Of a stretch of 28,281 nt of DNA, positions 21,493 to 28,281 are shown piece after piece; position 1 is the first letter of the stretch; every line of letters begins with the position of its first letter. The position numbers were made by a program, and so were the translations under genes. Under the pieces are notes generated by a model. It was given only the letters and a program-made list of their open reading frames with translations, was not told the DNA's origin and did no database searches. The stretch comes from SIG710 sp045587665 (GTDB taxonomy: Bacteria; Bacillota; Clostridia; Oscillospirales; CAG-272). Location of the stretch: NCBI GenBank assembly GCA_045587665.1, contig JAZNCT010000079.1, forward strand, positions 1 through 28,281, in the 5' to 3' direction.

Positions 21493-21511
21493 GAGGTTAT
21501 GCAAATATTTT

Positions 21512-22333
21512 TTAAATATTTTGTTTATTTTTGCATTTTTTTGCGTCCCAAATGGCGTCAAGCTCCACCTGTGACATATTTTCGATGTTTTTTCCCATTT
21601 CCGAAACGGTGTTTTCTATTTCTTCAAAGCGGCAAATAAATTTCTCTGTTGCTCTGTTCAGAGCATTTTCGGGGTCTACACCGCATTTTCTTGCAAAATT
21701 TGCCACCGAAAAAAGCAGATCTCCAATCTCTTCTTCAAGCTTTTCAGCATTGTTAGTGAACAAAACCTCTGCAATCTCAACCTTTTCTTCCTCTACCTTT
21801 TCAAAAGCGGATTCGGCATCCTGAAAATCAAAGCAAGCAGCTCTTTTACCAACCTTTGCCGCCTTCATAAGTGCGGGCAAAGAGGGAGGAACACTGCGCA
21901 GACGTGACGTTACGGTTTCCCTCTGCTTTTCTTCGTTTTTGATCATATCCCAGTTTTCAAGAACCTTTTGGCTATTATCTGCCACCACGTCACCGAAAAC
22001 ATGGGGATGACGGTGAATAAGCTTTGAGCAAATCTCATAAAGGACATCATTCATTTTGAACCTTCCCTGCTCCTCTTCTATGCGGGCATGAAAAACCACC
22101 TGAAGGAGCACATCGCCAAGCTCTTCACGCAGCAGTTCGGGATCGTTTTTATCTATTGCTTCAATGACCTCATATGTTTCCTCAATAAAATCCTTTCTGA
22201 TGCTCTCGTGAGTCTGCTCTCTATCCCACGGGCAGCCTCCTTCGCCTCTAAGAATCTCAACTATTTTGCGCAGATCGTTGAAATCATATTCGTTTTTTAT
22301 TTTAAGATCCTCAATTATTTTACTTCTGTTCAT
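21512..22333 (-). CDS. mazG: Nucleoside triphosphate pyrophosphohydrolase MazG
   Basis: This 273-residue enzyme hydrolyses aberrant NTPs to NMP and pyrophosphate. It has two tandem all-alpha MazG domains. The first carries CPWDREQTHESIRKDFIEE and the metal motif EETYEVIEAI...EELGDVLLQ; the second has EEKVEIAEVL...EEIGDLLFS. Both keep the acidic ExxE and ExxD pairs. Length is normal. The start is 6 bp after the flippase stop and has no clear ribosome binding site, so coupled translation is likely. This is yabN of the Bacillus cluster, which lacks the extra methylase domain here. Confidence 0.94.
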   Translation of the reverse strand: MNRSKIIEDLKIKNEYDFNDLRKIVEILRGEGGCPWDREQTHESIRKDFIEETYEVIEAIDKNDPELLREELGDVLLQVVFHARIEEEQGRFKMNDVLYEICSKLIHRHPHVFGDVVADNSQKVLENWDMIKNEEKQRETVTSRLRSVPPSLPALMKAAKVGKRAACFDFQDAESAFEKVEEEKVEIAEVLFTNNAEKLEEEIGDLLFSVANFARKCGVDPENALNRATEKFICRFEEIENTVSEMGKNIENMSQVELDAIWDAKKCKNKQNI

Positions 22334-22339
22334 TTTATG

Positions 22340-23974
22340 TCAAATAAGTCTCATTCTATTCAGAATAGAATATATCCTTTCTCCTTTCGGAAGCATTTTT
22401 ATATCGTCCTCATCAACAGCCTTCAGTTTCATTGCCGCAAACAAATAAAGCACCGCGGCTATGCCTATACACATCACCGTATAAATTCTCGATGCTCCGA
22501 GAAAATGCAAAATGGCAGTATATAAACCAAAAGCCAAACCAATAGAAACAACCGCCGCCGCCAAGGGACGGTAAAACAGCTTTGTTACACCTTCAAGCCC
22601 CGAGGCATATTTTTTGATGAAATAGAAATTCAGAATCACAACAGCGGCGTTACAAAGAAATGTACTTACAGGCGCACCGAAAACATTTATCTGCTTTATA
22701 CCCATTAGTATATAATCGGCTGCTATCTTGACCACTGCTCCAACGCCCATTGAAATTATAGGCTTGCGCTCTGCATTATAAGCCTGAAGTATAGCATTTG
22801 TTACAGATATCAGACAGGCAAACAGAACAGACGCTCCAAGCACCGAAAGCAGTGGGTATGCTACCTCAACAGCTTCCTTTTGCCCCGAAAAGATAAGCTC
22901 AAGTATGGGCTTTGAAAAAAAGCATATTCCAACAGAGCACGGCATTGCAAAAAGCGAGCATATACGAAGGGATGATGAAAGGACCATGACCTCTTTTTCT
23001 TTGTTTTTTGCCGCAATTGCAGAAGCCAGCATAGGTACAAGAGAAAGGGATATACCTGTTATTATTGCCGGTGGAAGATTAAATATCGGCACAGCAAGAG
23101 TGCTGTAGGTTCCGTAATATTCATTGGCAACAGATGGCGCAAAGCCGATATACTGAAGTCGGTTTGATATAAGTGCGGTATCCACAAGACGTGCAATGCC
23201 CATAACCGATGAGCTTATGGTTATGGGAATTGATATCTTTATAAGCTGTGCAAGGATTCCGCTGGTTTTTTCGGGCATGAGTCCCATATCGGCTGTCATT
23301 GCAGCCTGTCTGCCGCTTATGCTGAAAATGAACTTTGACAAAAGCAGATAGAGCACCGAAACAGCAACACCTATCGTAAGGCCAAGCACAGCAAAAGAAG
23401 CAACAGCCGGCAAAGAATAGCCTTTTTTCAGCGCCCATGATGCAAGAAGCAGACCTATAAGCAGCTTTCCCATAGCCTCTATTACCTGGGAAACAGCGGT
23501 TGGGGTCATTATCTGATGCCCCTGGAAAAATCCCCTGAGCGAGCTTGATATACAGATCAAAAACAAAGTTGGAGCTATGGCAACGATACACATTGCCGCA
23601 TCGTCTATCTTTATCAAATCAGCAAAAGTCCGAGAGCCAAACAGCATTGCAAGCATACCCACACTGCCAATGACAAAGAACAAGCCAACAGCAACTCTGA
23701 ATATTCTCTTTATATTTTTAACATTACCGCGAACTCTGCTTTCTGATATCAATATCGACACTGCCACAGGCAAACCCGCAGTTGAGATCATATAAAACAT
23801 CGTATAGATGTCGTATGCGGCATTAAAGAAAGCCATTCCCTCTGCTCCAAGATAAGAAAGCATCGGGATCTTATAAAGAAGACCTATTATCTTAACTATC
23901 GTTGTGGATAGAGTCATTATGACCACACCCGACAAAAACAGTTTTTTTGAGCTTTTGGTTTTTTCTTCGGTCAT
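22340..23974 (-). CDS. SpoVB/YabM-family oligosaccharide flippase (MOP superfamily)
   Basis: This 544-residue protein with about 14 hydrophobic segments belongs to the polysaccharide-biosynthesis/SpoVB branch of the MOP flippases, which move lipid-linked wall or polymer precursors across the membrane. The N-terminal FLSGVVIMTLSTTIVKIIGLLYKIPM and SSLRGFFQGHQIMTPTAVSQ segments are typical. Position directly before mazG matches yabM of Bacillus, a SpoVB paralogue. A role in spore or vegetative peptidoglycan is probable, but the lipid substrate is inferred. CGGAGA lies 7 nt before ATG 23974, and the gene follows hemZ by 22 bp. Confidence 0.88.
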   Translation of the reverse strand: MTEEKTKSSKKLFLSGVVIMTLSTTIVKIIGLLYKIPMLSYLGAEGMAFFNAAYDIYTMFYMISTAGLPVAVSILISESRVRGNVKNIKRIFRVAVGLFFVIGSVGMLAMLFGSRTFADLIKIDDAAMCIVAIAPTLFLICISSSLRGFFQGHQIMTPTAVSQVIEAMGKLLIGLLLASWALKKGYSLPAVASFAVLGLTIGVAVSVLYLLLSKFIFSISGRQAAMTADMGLMPEKTSGILAQLIKISIPITISSSVMGIARLVDTALISNRLQYIGFAPSVANEYYGTYSTLAVPIFNLPPAIITGISLSLVPMLASAIAAKNKEKEVMVLSSSLRICSLFAMPCSVGICFFSKPILELIFSGQKEAVEVAYPLLSVLGASVLFACLISVTNAILQAYNAERKPIISMGVGAVVKIAADYILMGIKQINVFGAPVSTFLCNAAVVILNFYFIKKYASGLEGVTKLFYRPLAAAVVSIGLAFGLYTAILHFLGASRIYTVMCIGIAAVLYLFAAMKLKAVDEDDIKMLPKGERIYSILNRMRLI

Positions 23975-23996
23975 TTGTTATCTCCGAGCTAATTAT

Positions 23997-25490
23997 TTAG
24001 ATCTGTTCTGCAAAAAACTCCTCAGCAGCTCTTGCTATCTCCTCTGTATTATCGTTTTTAAGATATTCAAAGGGATATTTGGGGTTAAACAGGCGTTTTA
24101 TTCTTGTTGGGCCTTCGCCTGCACATTTATATTCAACAAGCTTTGTTACAGCGCCTGCGCCTGCGGCGATTATAGTGTGGACCTCCTCCATCATATAGAT
24201 GTTATAAAGGCCTTCTGCACCCGGCTTTGTAAAACCAACGTTTTCAAGATTTCCAACGGTATTCTTCTGACGGTACATATAATAGGGCTTGTAACCCTCC
24301 TGCATTGCCCGTAGCTGAGAATAATCCACACACTTAACAGCATCGCCGCCTTTTCTTGAAAAGATAGAAGGCCCCTGCTGCATAAGATCGGCAGATTTTT
24401 TTACACAAAAGGTGTGAACCGTTATATTGTCGGGCGCAAGGGTCAGTATTTTGTCAAAAGTATCTGCAAAGGTTTTAAAATTATCCCCCGGAAGTCCTGC
24501 AATAAGATCTGTGTTTATATATTTTATGCCCGATGATCTCGCAATATCATAGGCTCGGTAAAATTCTTCTGTGGTATGATTTCTGCCAACTCCCGAAAGA
24601 ACTTTGTCGCAAAGCGATTGGGGGTTTACGCTCATACGTGTAACACCGTATTTTGCGGCAACAGCAAGCTTTTCGGCATCAATGGTATCAGGCCTGCCGG
24701 CCTCAAGTGTAAATTCTTCAAGGCCCCAAACATCAACACAATCATTTATCTTTGAAAGCAGCATTTCAAGCTGAGGGGCAGACAATATGGTTGGCGTGCC
24801 CCCTCCTATGTATATGGTCTTGACCCTCAGACCGTGTTTTTTTGCCAAAGCAAAGGCTGAATCAATGTCAGCGCACAGTCTTATAAGATATTCGGGAATA
24901 AGAGAAAGCAATTTTTTTGAGGTATAGGAAACAAATGAGCAATAGGCACATCTTGTTGGGCAAAAAGGAATCGAAACATAGATACTGCAATCCTTTTTAT
25001 CGGGATTTCCGATAATGGCTCGCTCGGCAATGGCAACATCTGTTGCAAGTGCTGCTTTTTTAACAGTTACCGAAAATTCATTCCTGAGCATTTTTCTCAC
25101 CTTGGTTTTGCTATGACCCTCAAGAAGCTTTTCCATTGCCACTTTTGAAGGTCTGACACCGATAAGCATTCCCCACGAGGGCCTGTACGAAAGAACCTCT
25201 TCACCAATGGCAAGCACCGCAGAACCTATAGCCAGCTTGACCGCCCTATCTTCTGTTATTCCGTCGCCAACAGTTTTTTCTTTAACTGCGCTACCCTCTT
25301 TTTCAAGAGCCTTCAGATGACACTCGGCTGTTACCACATCACCGTCTCTTATCACCTTGGCCGAAAGTCTGAGGCCGTCATCCTCGGCATCGGCACTTTC
25401 CGCAAATTTCACACCGGGGAAATATATCATGCACAGCATTTGAACATAATAACGGTTTATCGGGATATTTCCTTCAAGAAAAAGCTTCAT
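23997..25490 (-). CDS. hemZ: Radical SAM coproporphyrinogen III oxidase-like protein HemZ
   Basis: This 497-residue radical SAM protein has the cluster motif C177-x3-C181-x2-C184 inside SIPFCPTRCAYCSF, followed by YIGGGTPT and the HemN-type VNPQSL segment. A 150-residue N-terminal extension with GVRPSKVAMEKLLEG is characteristic of HemZ rather than HemN or HemW. Family knowledge suggests oxygen-independent decarboxylation of coproporphyrinogen III, but activity is doubtful for many HemZ proteins. No other haem gene is near. AGGTGA precedes ATG 25490; the gap from dtd is 4 bp, so translation is coupled. Confidence 0.92.
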   Translation of the reverse strand: MKLFLEGNIPINRYYVQMLCMIYFPGVKFAESADAEDDGLRLSAKVIRDGDVVTAECHLKALEKEGSAVKEKTVGDGITEDRAVKLAIGSAVLAIGEEVLSYRPSWGMLIGVRPSKVAMEKLLEGHSKTKVRKMLRNEFSVTVKKAALATDVAIAERAIIGNPDKKDCSIYVSIPFCPTRCAYCSFVSYTSKKLLSLIPEYLIRLCADIDSAFALAKKHGLRVKTIYIGGGTPTILSAPQLEMLLSKINDCVDVWGLEEFTLEAGRPDTIDAEKLAVAAKYGVTRMSVNPQSLCDKVLSGVGRNHTTEEFYRAYDIARSSGIKYINTDLIAGLPGDNFKTFADTFDKILTLAPDNITVHTFCVKKSADLMQQGPSIFSRKGGDAVKCVDYSQLRAMQEGYKPYYMYRQKNTVGNLENVGFTKPGAEGLYNIYMMEEVHTIIAAGAGAVTKLVEYKCAGEGPTRIKRLFNPKYPFEYLKNDNTEEIARAAEEFFAEQI

Positions 25491-25494
25491 TTTA

Positions 25495-25953
25495 TCACCT
25501 GCTTTTTTTTAGGTCTGCAGAATCCATCACAATGGTAACAGGACCGTCATTTATTATTGTAACTTCCATATCCGCCCCAAAAACACCGTTACCCACATGA
25601 GAGAGTGATGCACGCATAAGCTCGCTGAAATATTCATAAAGCTCATTTGCTCTCGCCGGCTTTTCGGAAGCAAGATAATCCGGGCGGTTTCCGCCCTTAT
25701 AATTTGCAAGCAAGGTAAACTGAGAAACCACAAGTGCCTCTCCGCCGATGTCGGTAATACTTTTATTCATTTTTCCGTTTTCGTCCTCAAAAATTCTCAG
25801 TTTCAGAATTTTTGAAGCCAGCGCACAAGCATCCTGCTCTGTGTCGCCTACGGCAACTCCCAAAAGTATCATCAGTCCTGCCCCGCAAGAACCGACAACG
25901 CTCCCCTCTACCCTGACCTCACTTCTTTTTACTCTTTGAAGAACAGCCTTCAT
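25495..25953 (-). CDS. dtd: D-aminoacyl-tRNA deacylase
   Basis: This 152-residue dimeric enzyme removes D-amino acids and glycine mischarged onto tRNA. The N-terminal MKAVLQRVKRSEVRVEG, the catalytic SQFTLLA motif (residues about 77-83) and NDGPVTIVMDS with the Gly-cisPro chirality filter are all present. Length is typical. Its ATG overlaps the rel stop codon by one base (TAATG), an arrangement conserved in many Firmicutes. Confidence 0.96.
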   Translation of the reverse strand: MKAVLQRVKRSEVRVEGSVVGSCGAGLMILLGVAVGDTEQDACALASKILKLRIFEDENGKMNKSITDIGGEALVVSQFTLLANYKGGNRPDYLASEKPARANELYEYFSELMRASLSHVGNGVFGADMEVTIINDGPVTIVMDSADLKKSR

Positions 25954-28199
25954 TATGAAAATCCTCTCGTAACATCTTCAATATTTTTAAGGTTCTTCAG
26001 CCTTGAAACAATTGATTTATAATGATCAATATTCTTGCAGCTTATTTTTAGATTTATGATAACCATATCATCGGATTTTTTCTGTGAATTTATAGAAAGA
26101 ATAGAAACCTTCATATCTGCAAGTGTCATTGAAATATCCGCAAGAATACCGATAGAATCATAGGCAAATATCTGAAGGAGAGCTTCGTAACCGCCGCTTG
26201 ACTGTTCTGACGCTCCTGCCTCCCACTCTGCCTCTACATATCTTGAAGCATTCTCGCTATTCTTCATCCCCTCAATAACATTGGGGCAGTCTTTTTTGTG
26301 GATAGAAATTCCATAGCCTTTTGTAACAAAACCGACAACATCATCTCCGGGCAAAGGATTGCAGCACTTGGCAAATTTAACCAGGCAACCTTCTTCACCA
26401 TCAACGATGATACCGCCGCTCGACCTTATATTCTTAGCTTTTTTGATCGGTATATCGGCAACACTCAGTTCACAAGGAAGGATCTCTGTTTTAACTATTC
26501 TATCAAGCTCATCATGAAGTTTGAGAGATATCTTTGAAATAGAAAGACCACCATAGCCTATCGTGTTATAAAGATCGTCGGCACTTTGAACACCTATGCG
26601 ACGAGCAACATTTGTAACGATCTCAAGCTTCTGGGCTTCAGAATAGCTCTTTGAAAACTTTTTAAGTTCAGCATCAATAACAGATTGACCAACTAAAATG
26701 TTTTCTTCTCTCTTTTCCTTTTTAAACCACTGTCTTATCTTGTTTTTGGCTTCGCCTGTTTTAACTATCTTCAGCCAATCTCTGCTTGGGCCTTTTGAAG
26801 CGTTTGAGGTGAGTATTTCAACGATCTCGCCATTTTGCGGAACTTTATCTATGGGCACGATCATTCCGTTTATTTTTGCGCCCACCATTTTGTTTCCAAC
26901 AGCAGAGTGAATGGAATATGCAAAATCTATAACAGTTGAGCCCTGGGGAAGAGCAATAACATCTCCCTTTGGTGTAAACACAAATGTCTCATCATGAAAG
27001 ATATCGGTCTTAAAGGCGTGCATAAACTCATCGGGATCACGGGTACCATCCTCTGTTTCAATAAGCCTTGCGATCCACTCAAGCTTTTTATCCATATCTG
27101 CCTTTGAGCGCTCACCCGATTTATATTTCCAGTGTGCCGCAACACCGTATTCGGCAACATGATGCATCTCCCAGGTTCTTATCTGAACCTCAAAAGGTAC
27201 ACCGTCTCTTCCGATAACGGTGGTATGGAGCGAACGGTACATATTTGGCTTTGGCGTTGAGATATAGTCCTTAAAGCGTCCCGGAATCGACTTGAACATT
27301 TCGTGAATGATTCCAAGAACCGTATAGCACTCAAGCTCGGTATCTACAATCACTCTCAAGGCATAAAAATCGTATATTTCATCAAAGCTCTTGTTTTGAT
27401 TATACATCTTTTTATAGATGCTGTAGACCGATTTGATTCTTCCCTCAAGGGTAAAGGAGATATTATTATCCCTCAGTTTTGTATCCACTTGATTTCTGAG
27501 GTTTTCTATAAAGCCCAGATTTTGGCCGTATTTTTCTTCAATATGGCTTGAGACCTCTTCAAATCCAAAGGGGTCAAGATACTGAAGTGAAAGATTTTCA
27601 AGCTCGTGCTTTATCCTTTGCATACCAAGGCGGTGTGCAAGAGGAGCATATACCTGCATGGTTTCAAGGGCAATAGTCCTTCTCTTTATATCAGTCTTTG
27701 CAGAAAGCGTTCTCATATTATGAAGGCGGTCACAGAGCTTGATAAATATAACTCTGACATCCTTTGACATAGCAAGAAGCATCTTTCGGAGGTTTTCAAT
27801 ATGTGCTTCCTCTTTGTCCTCAACCTTCAGCTCAACCAGCTTTGTAAGACCGTCCACAAGCAGAGCTACATCATCTCCAAAAAGCTTTCGCACCTCACTG
27901 AGATTGGTCTTATCCGAACAATCTTCAACAGTGTCATGCAAAAGTGCTGCACAGATAGCGTCGGTGTCAAGTTCGAGCCCGGCAACTATCTCTGCAACGG
28001 CTATCGGATGAGAAATATAAGCGTCTCCGCTTTGGCGGAACTGCCCTTCATGCAGTTGATTTGCATAATTAAAAGCACTGGCTATTTTATCAGTATCATA
28101 TTTTTTGCCGGTTGACCTGAGAACACCCAGCAATCGGCTTATATCGGTGTGAGCATCTGCCGAATTTTTTTCTATTGAATTAACATTGTCGTTATCCAT
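25953..28199 (-). CDS. rel: Bifunctional (p)ppGpp synthetase/hydrolase Rel
   Basis: This 748-residue long RSH protein makes and degrades the stringent alarmone. The hydrolase HD domain keeps His64 (SHPIAV), His88-Asp89 (LLHDTVED) and Asp157 (KLCDRLHNMRT), so hydrolysis should be active. The synthetase domain carries GRIKSVYSIYKKM (about 253-265), RVIVDTE and RFKDYISTPKPNMYRSLHTT (about 308-327). A TGS domain (about 405-465), the conserved-cysteine segment KFAKCCNPLPGDDVVGF and a C-terminal ACT domain follow, giving a full-length enzyme able to sense uncharged tRNA on ribosomes. GAGG lies about 6 nt before ATG 28199. The promoter lies beyond the window or within the last 80 bp, where I see no convincing one. 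Confidence 0.96.
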   Translation of the reverse strand: MDNDNVNSIEKNSADAHTDISRLLGVLRSTGKKYDTDKIASAFNYANQLHEGQFRQSGDAYISHPIAVAEIVAGLELDTDAICAALLHDTVEDCSDKTNLSEVRKLFGDDVALLVDGLTKLVELKVEDKEEAHIENLRKMLLAMSKDVRVIFIKLCDRLHNMRTLSAKTDIKRRTIALETMQVYAPLAHRLGMQRIKHELENLSLQYLDPFGFEEVSSHIEEKYGQNLGFIENLRNQVDTKLRDNNISFTLEGRIKSVYSIYKKMYNQNKSFDEIYDFYALRVIVDTELECYTVLGIIHEMFKSIPGRFKDYISTPKPNMYRSLHTTVIGRDGVPFEVQIRTWEMHHVAEYGVAAHWKYKSGERSKADMDKKLEWIARLIETEDGTRDPDEFMHAFKTDIFHDETFVFTPKGDVIALPQGSTVIDFAYSIHSAVGNKMVGAKINGMIVPIDKVPQNGEIVEILTSNASKGPSRDWLKIVKTGEAKNKIRQWFKKEKREENILVGQSVIDAELKKFSKSYSEAQKLEIVTNVARRIGVQSADDLYNTIGYGGLSISKISLKLHDELDRIVKTEILPCELSVADIPIKKAKNIRSSGGIIVDGEEGCLVKFAKCCNPLPGDDVVGFVTKGYGISIHKKDCPNVIEGMKNSENASRYVEAEWEAGASEQSSGGYEALLQIFAYDSIGILADISMTLADMKVSILSINSQKKSDDMVIINLKISCKNIDHYKSIVSRLKNLKNIEDVTRGFS

Positions 28200-28281
28200 A
28201 ATAACCTCAACTTAAGATTCGGTCCCTGCACTGTGAGCGCAGTCTTTTGAGAATATATGATCTGTCAAGATTTGTCTTGTC

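Noticed and set aside
28200..28281. Promoter or T-box leader of rel
   Set aside because: A TTGACA occurs on the minus strand but has no -10 at 16-18 bp, and no AGGGTGG-type T-box sequence is present; the window ends here.
1..28281. CRISPR array, tRNA or rRNA genes, insertion sequences
   Set aside because: No regularly spaced repeats with unique spacers, no cloverleaf with a T-loop GTTCRANNC consensus, no transposase-like frame and no terminal inverted repeats were found by eye.

Overview
The window looks like chromosomal DNA of an endospore-forming, low-G+C Clostridia-type Firmicute. Three things point that way: strong AGGAGG-type ribosome binding sites with near-consensus TTGACA/TATAAT promoters; a sporulation and division cluster in the classic yab order (SpoVB-type flippase, mazG, HU, rqcP/yabO, yabP, yabQ, divIC-like); and the clostridial order rel-dtd-hemZ. 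A large S-layer-homology surface protein fits a Gram-positive envelope. The family assignment is inference; no rRNA or tRNA is present.

Layout. Bases 1-2400 hold an orphan oligopeptide-binding lipoprotein and the decayed remains of an unidentified gene. Bases 2437-6182 hold ddh (meso-diaminopimelate dehydrogenase), a PIG3-type quinone oxidoreductase, folA and an SDR oxidoreductase in alternating orientations. Bases 6293-12203 are taken up by a 1904-residue secreted protein with a von Willebrand A domain, an alternating array of two beta-rich modules and three SLH domains. Bases 12197-14565 hold a translesion polymerase (dinB) facing away from an XRE regulator and an ImmA/IrrE metallopeptidase. 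Bases 14565-15959 encode an AlbA_2/GHKL-type protein. From 28199 down to 16064 fourteen genes lie on the minus strand: rel-dtd-hemZ-flippase-mazG, then hup, rqcP, yabP-yabQ-divIC, then an orphan class I fumarase alpha subunit, a penicillin-recognising serine hydrolase and a MATE exporter.

The most interesting region is 13418-14537. The dinB and XRE-ImmA promoters are both close to consensus and point toward each other, with predicted starts about 19 bp apart. Three direct copies of ATCGGAAGTT lie over these promoters: one at the XRE start site, one inside the dinB -35/-10 spacer, and one between the dinB -35 and the XRE ribosome binding site. Together with a peptidase of the family that cleaves XRE repressors (ImmA/ImmR, PprI/DdrO), this predicts a LexA-independent, protease-triggered switch controlling a mutagenic polymerase. 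No integrase or phage gene is nearby, so it does not look like the usual mobile-element setting of ImmA.

All four convergent gene junctions in the window share one compact bidirectional terminator each. Intergenic stretches over 300 bp are 1849-2499 (terminators, pseudogene, ddh promoter) and 6098-6437 (two divergent promoters and a structured leader).
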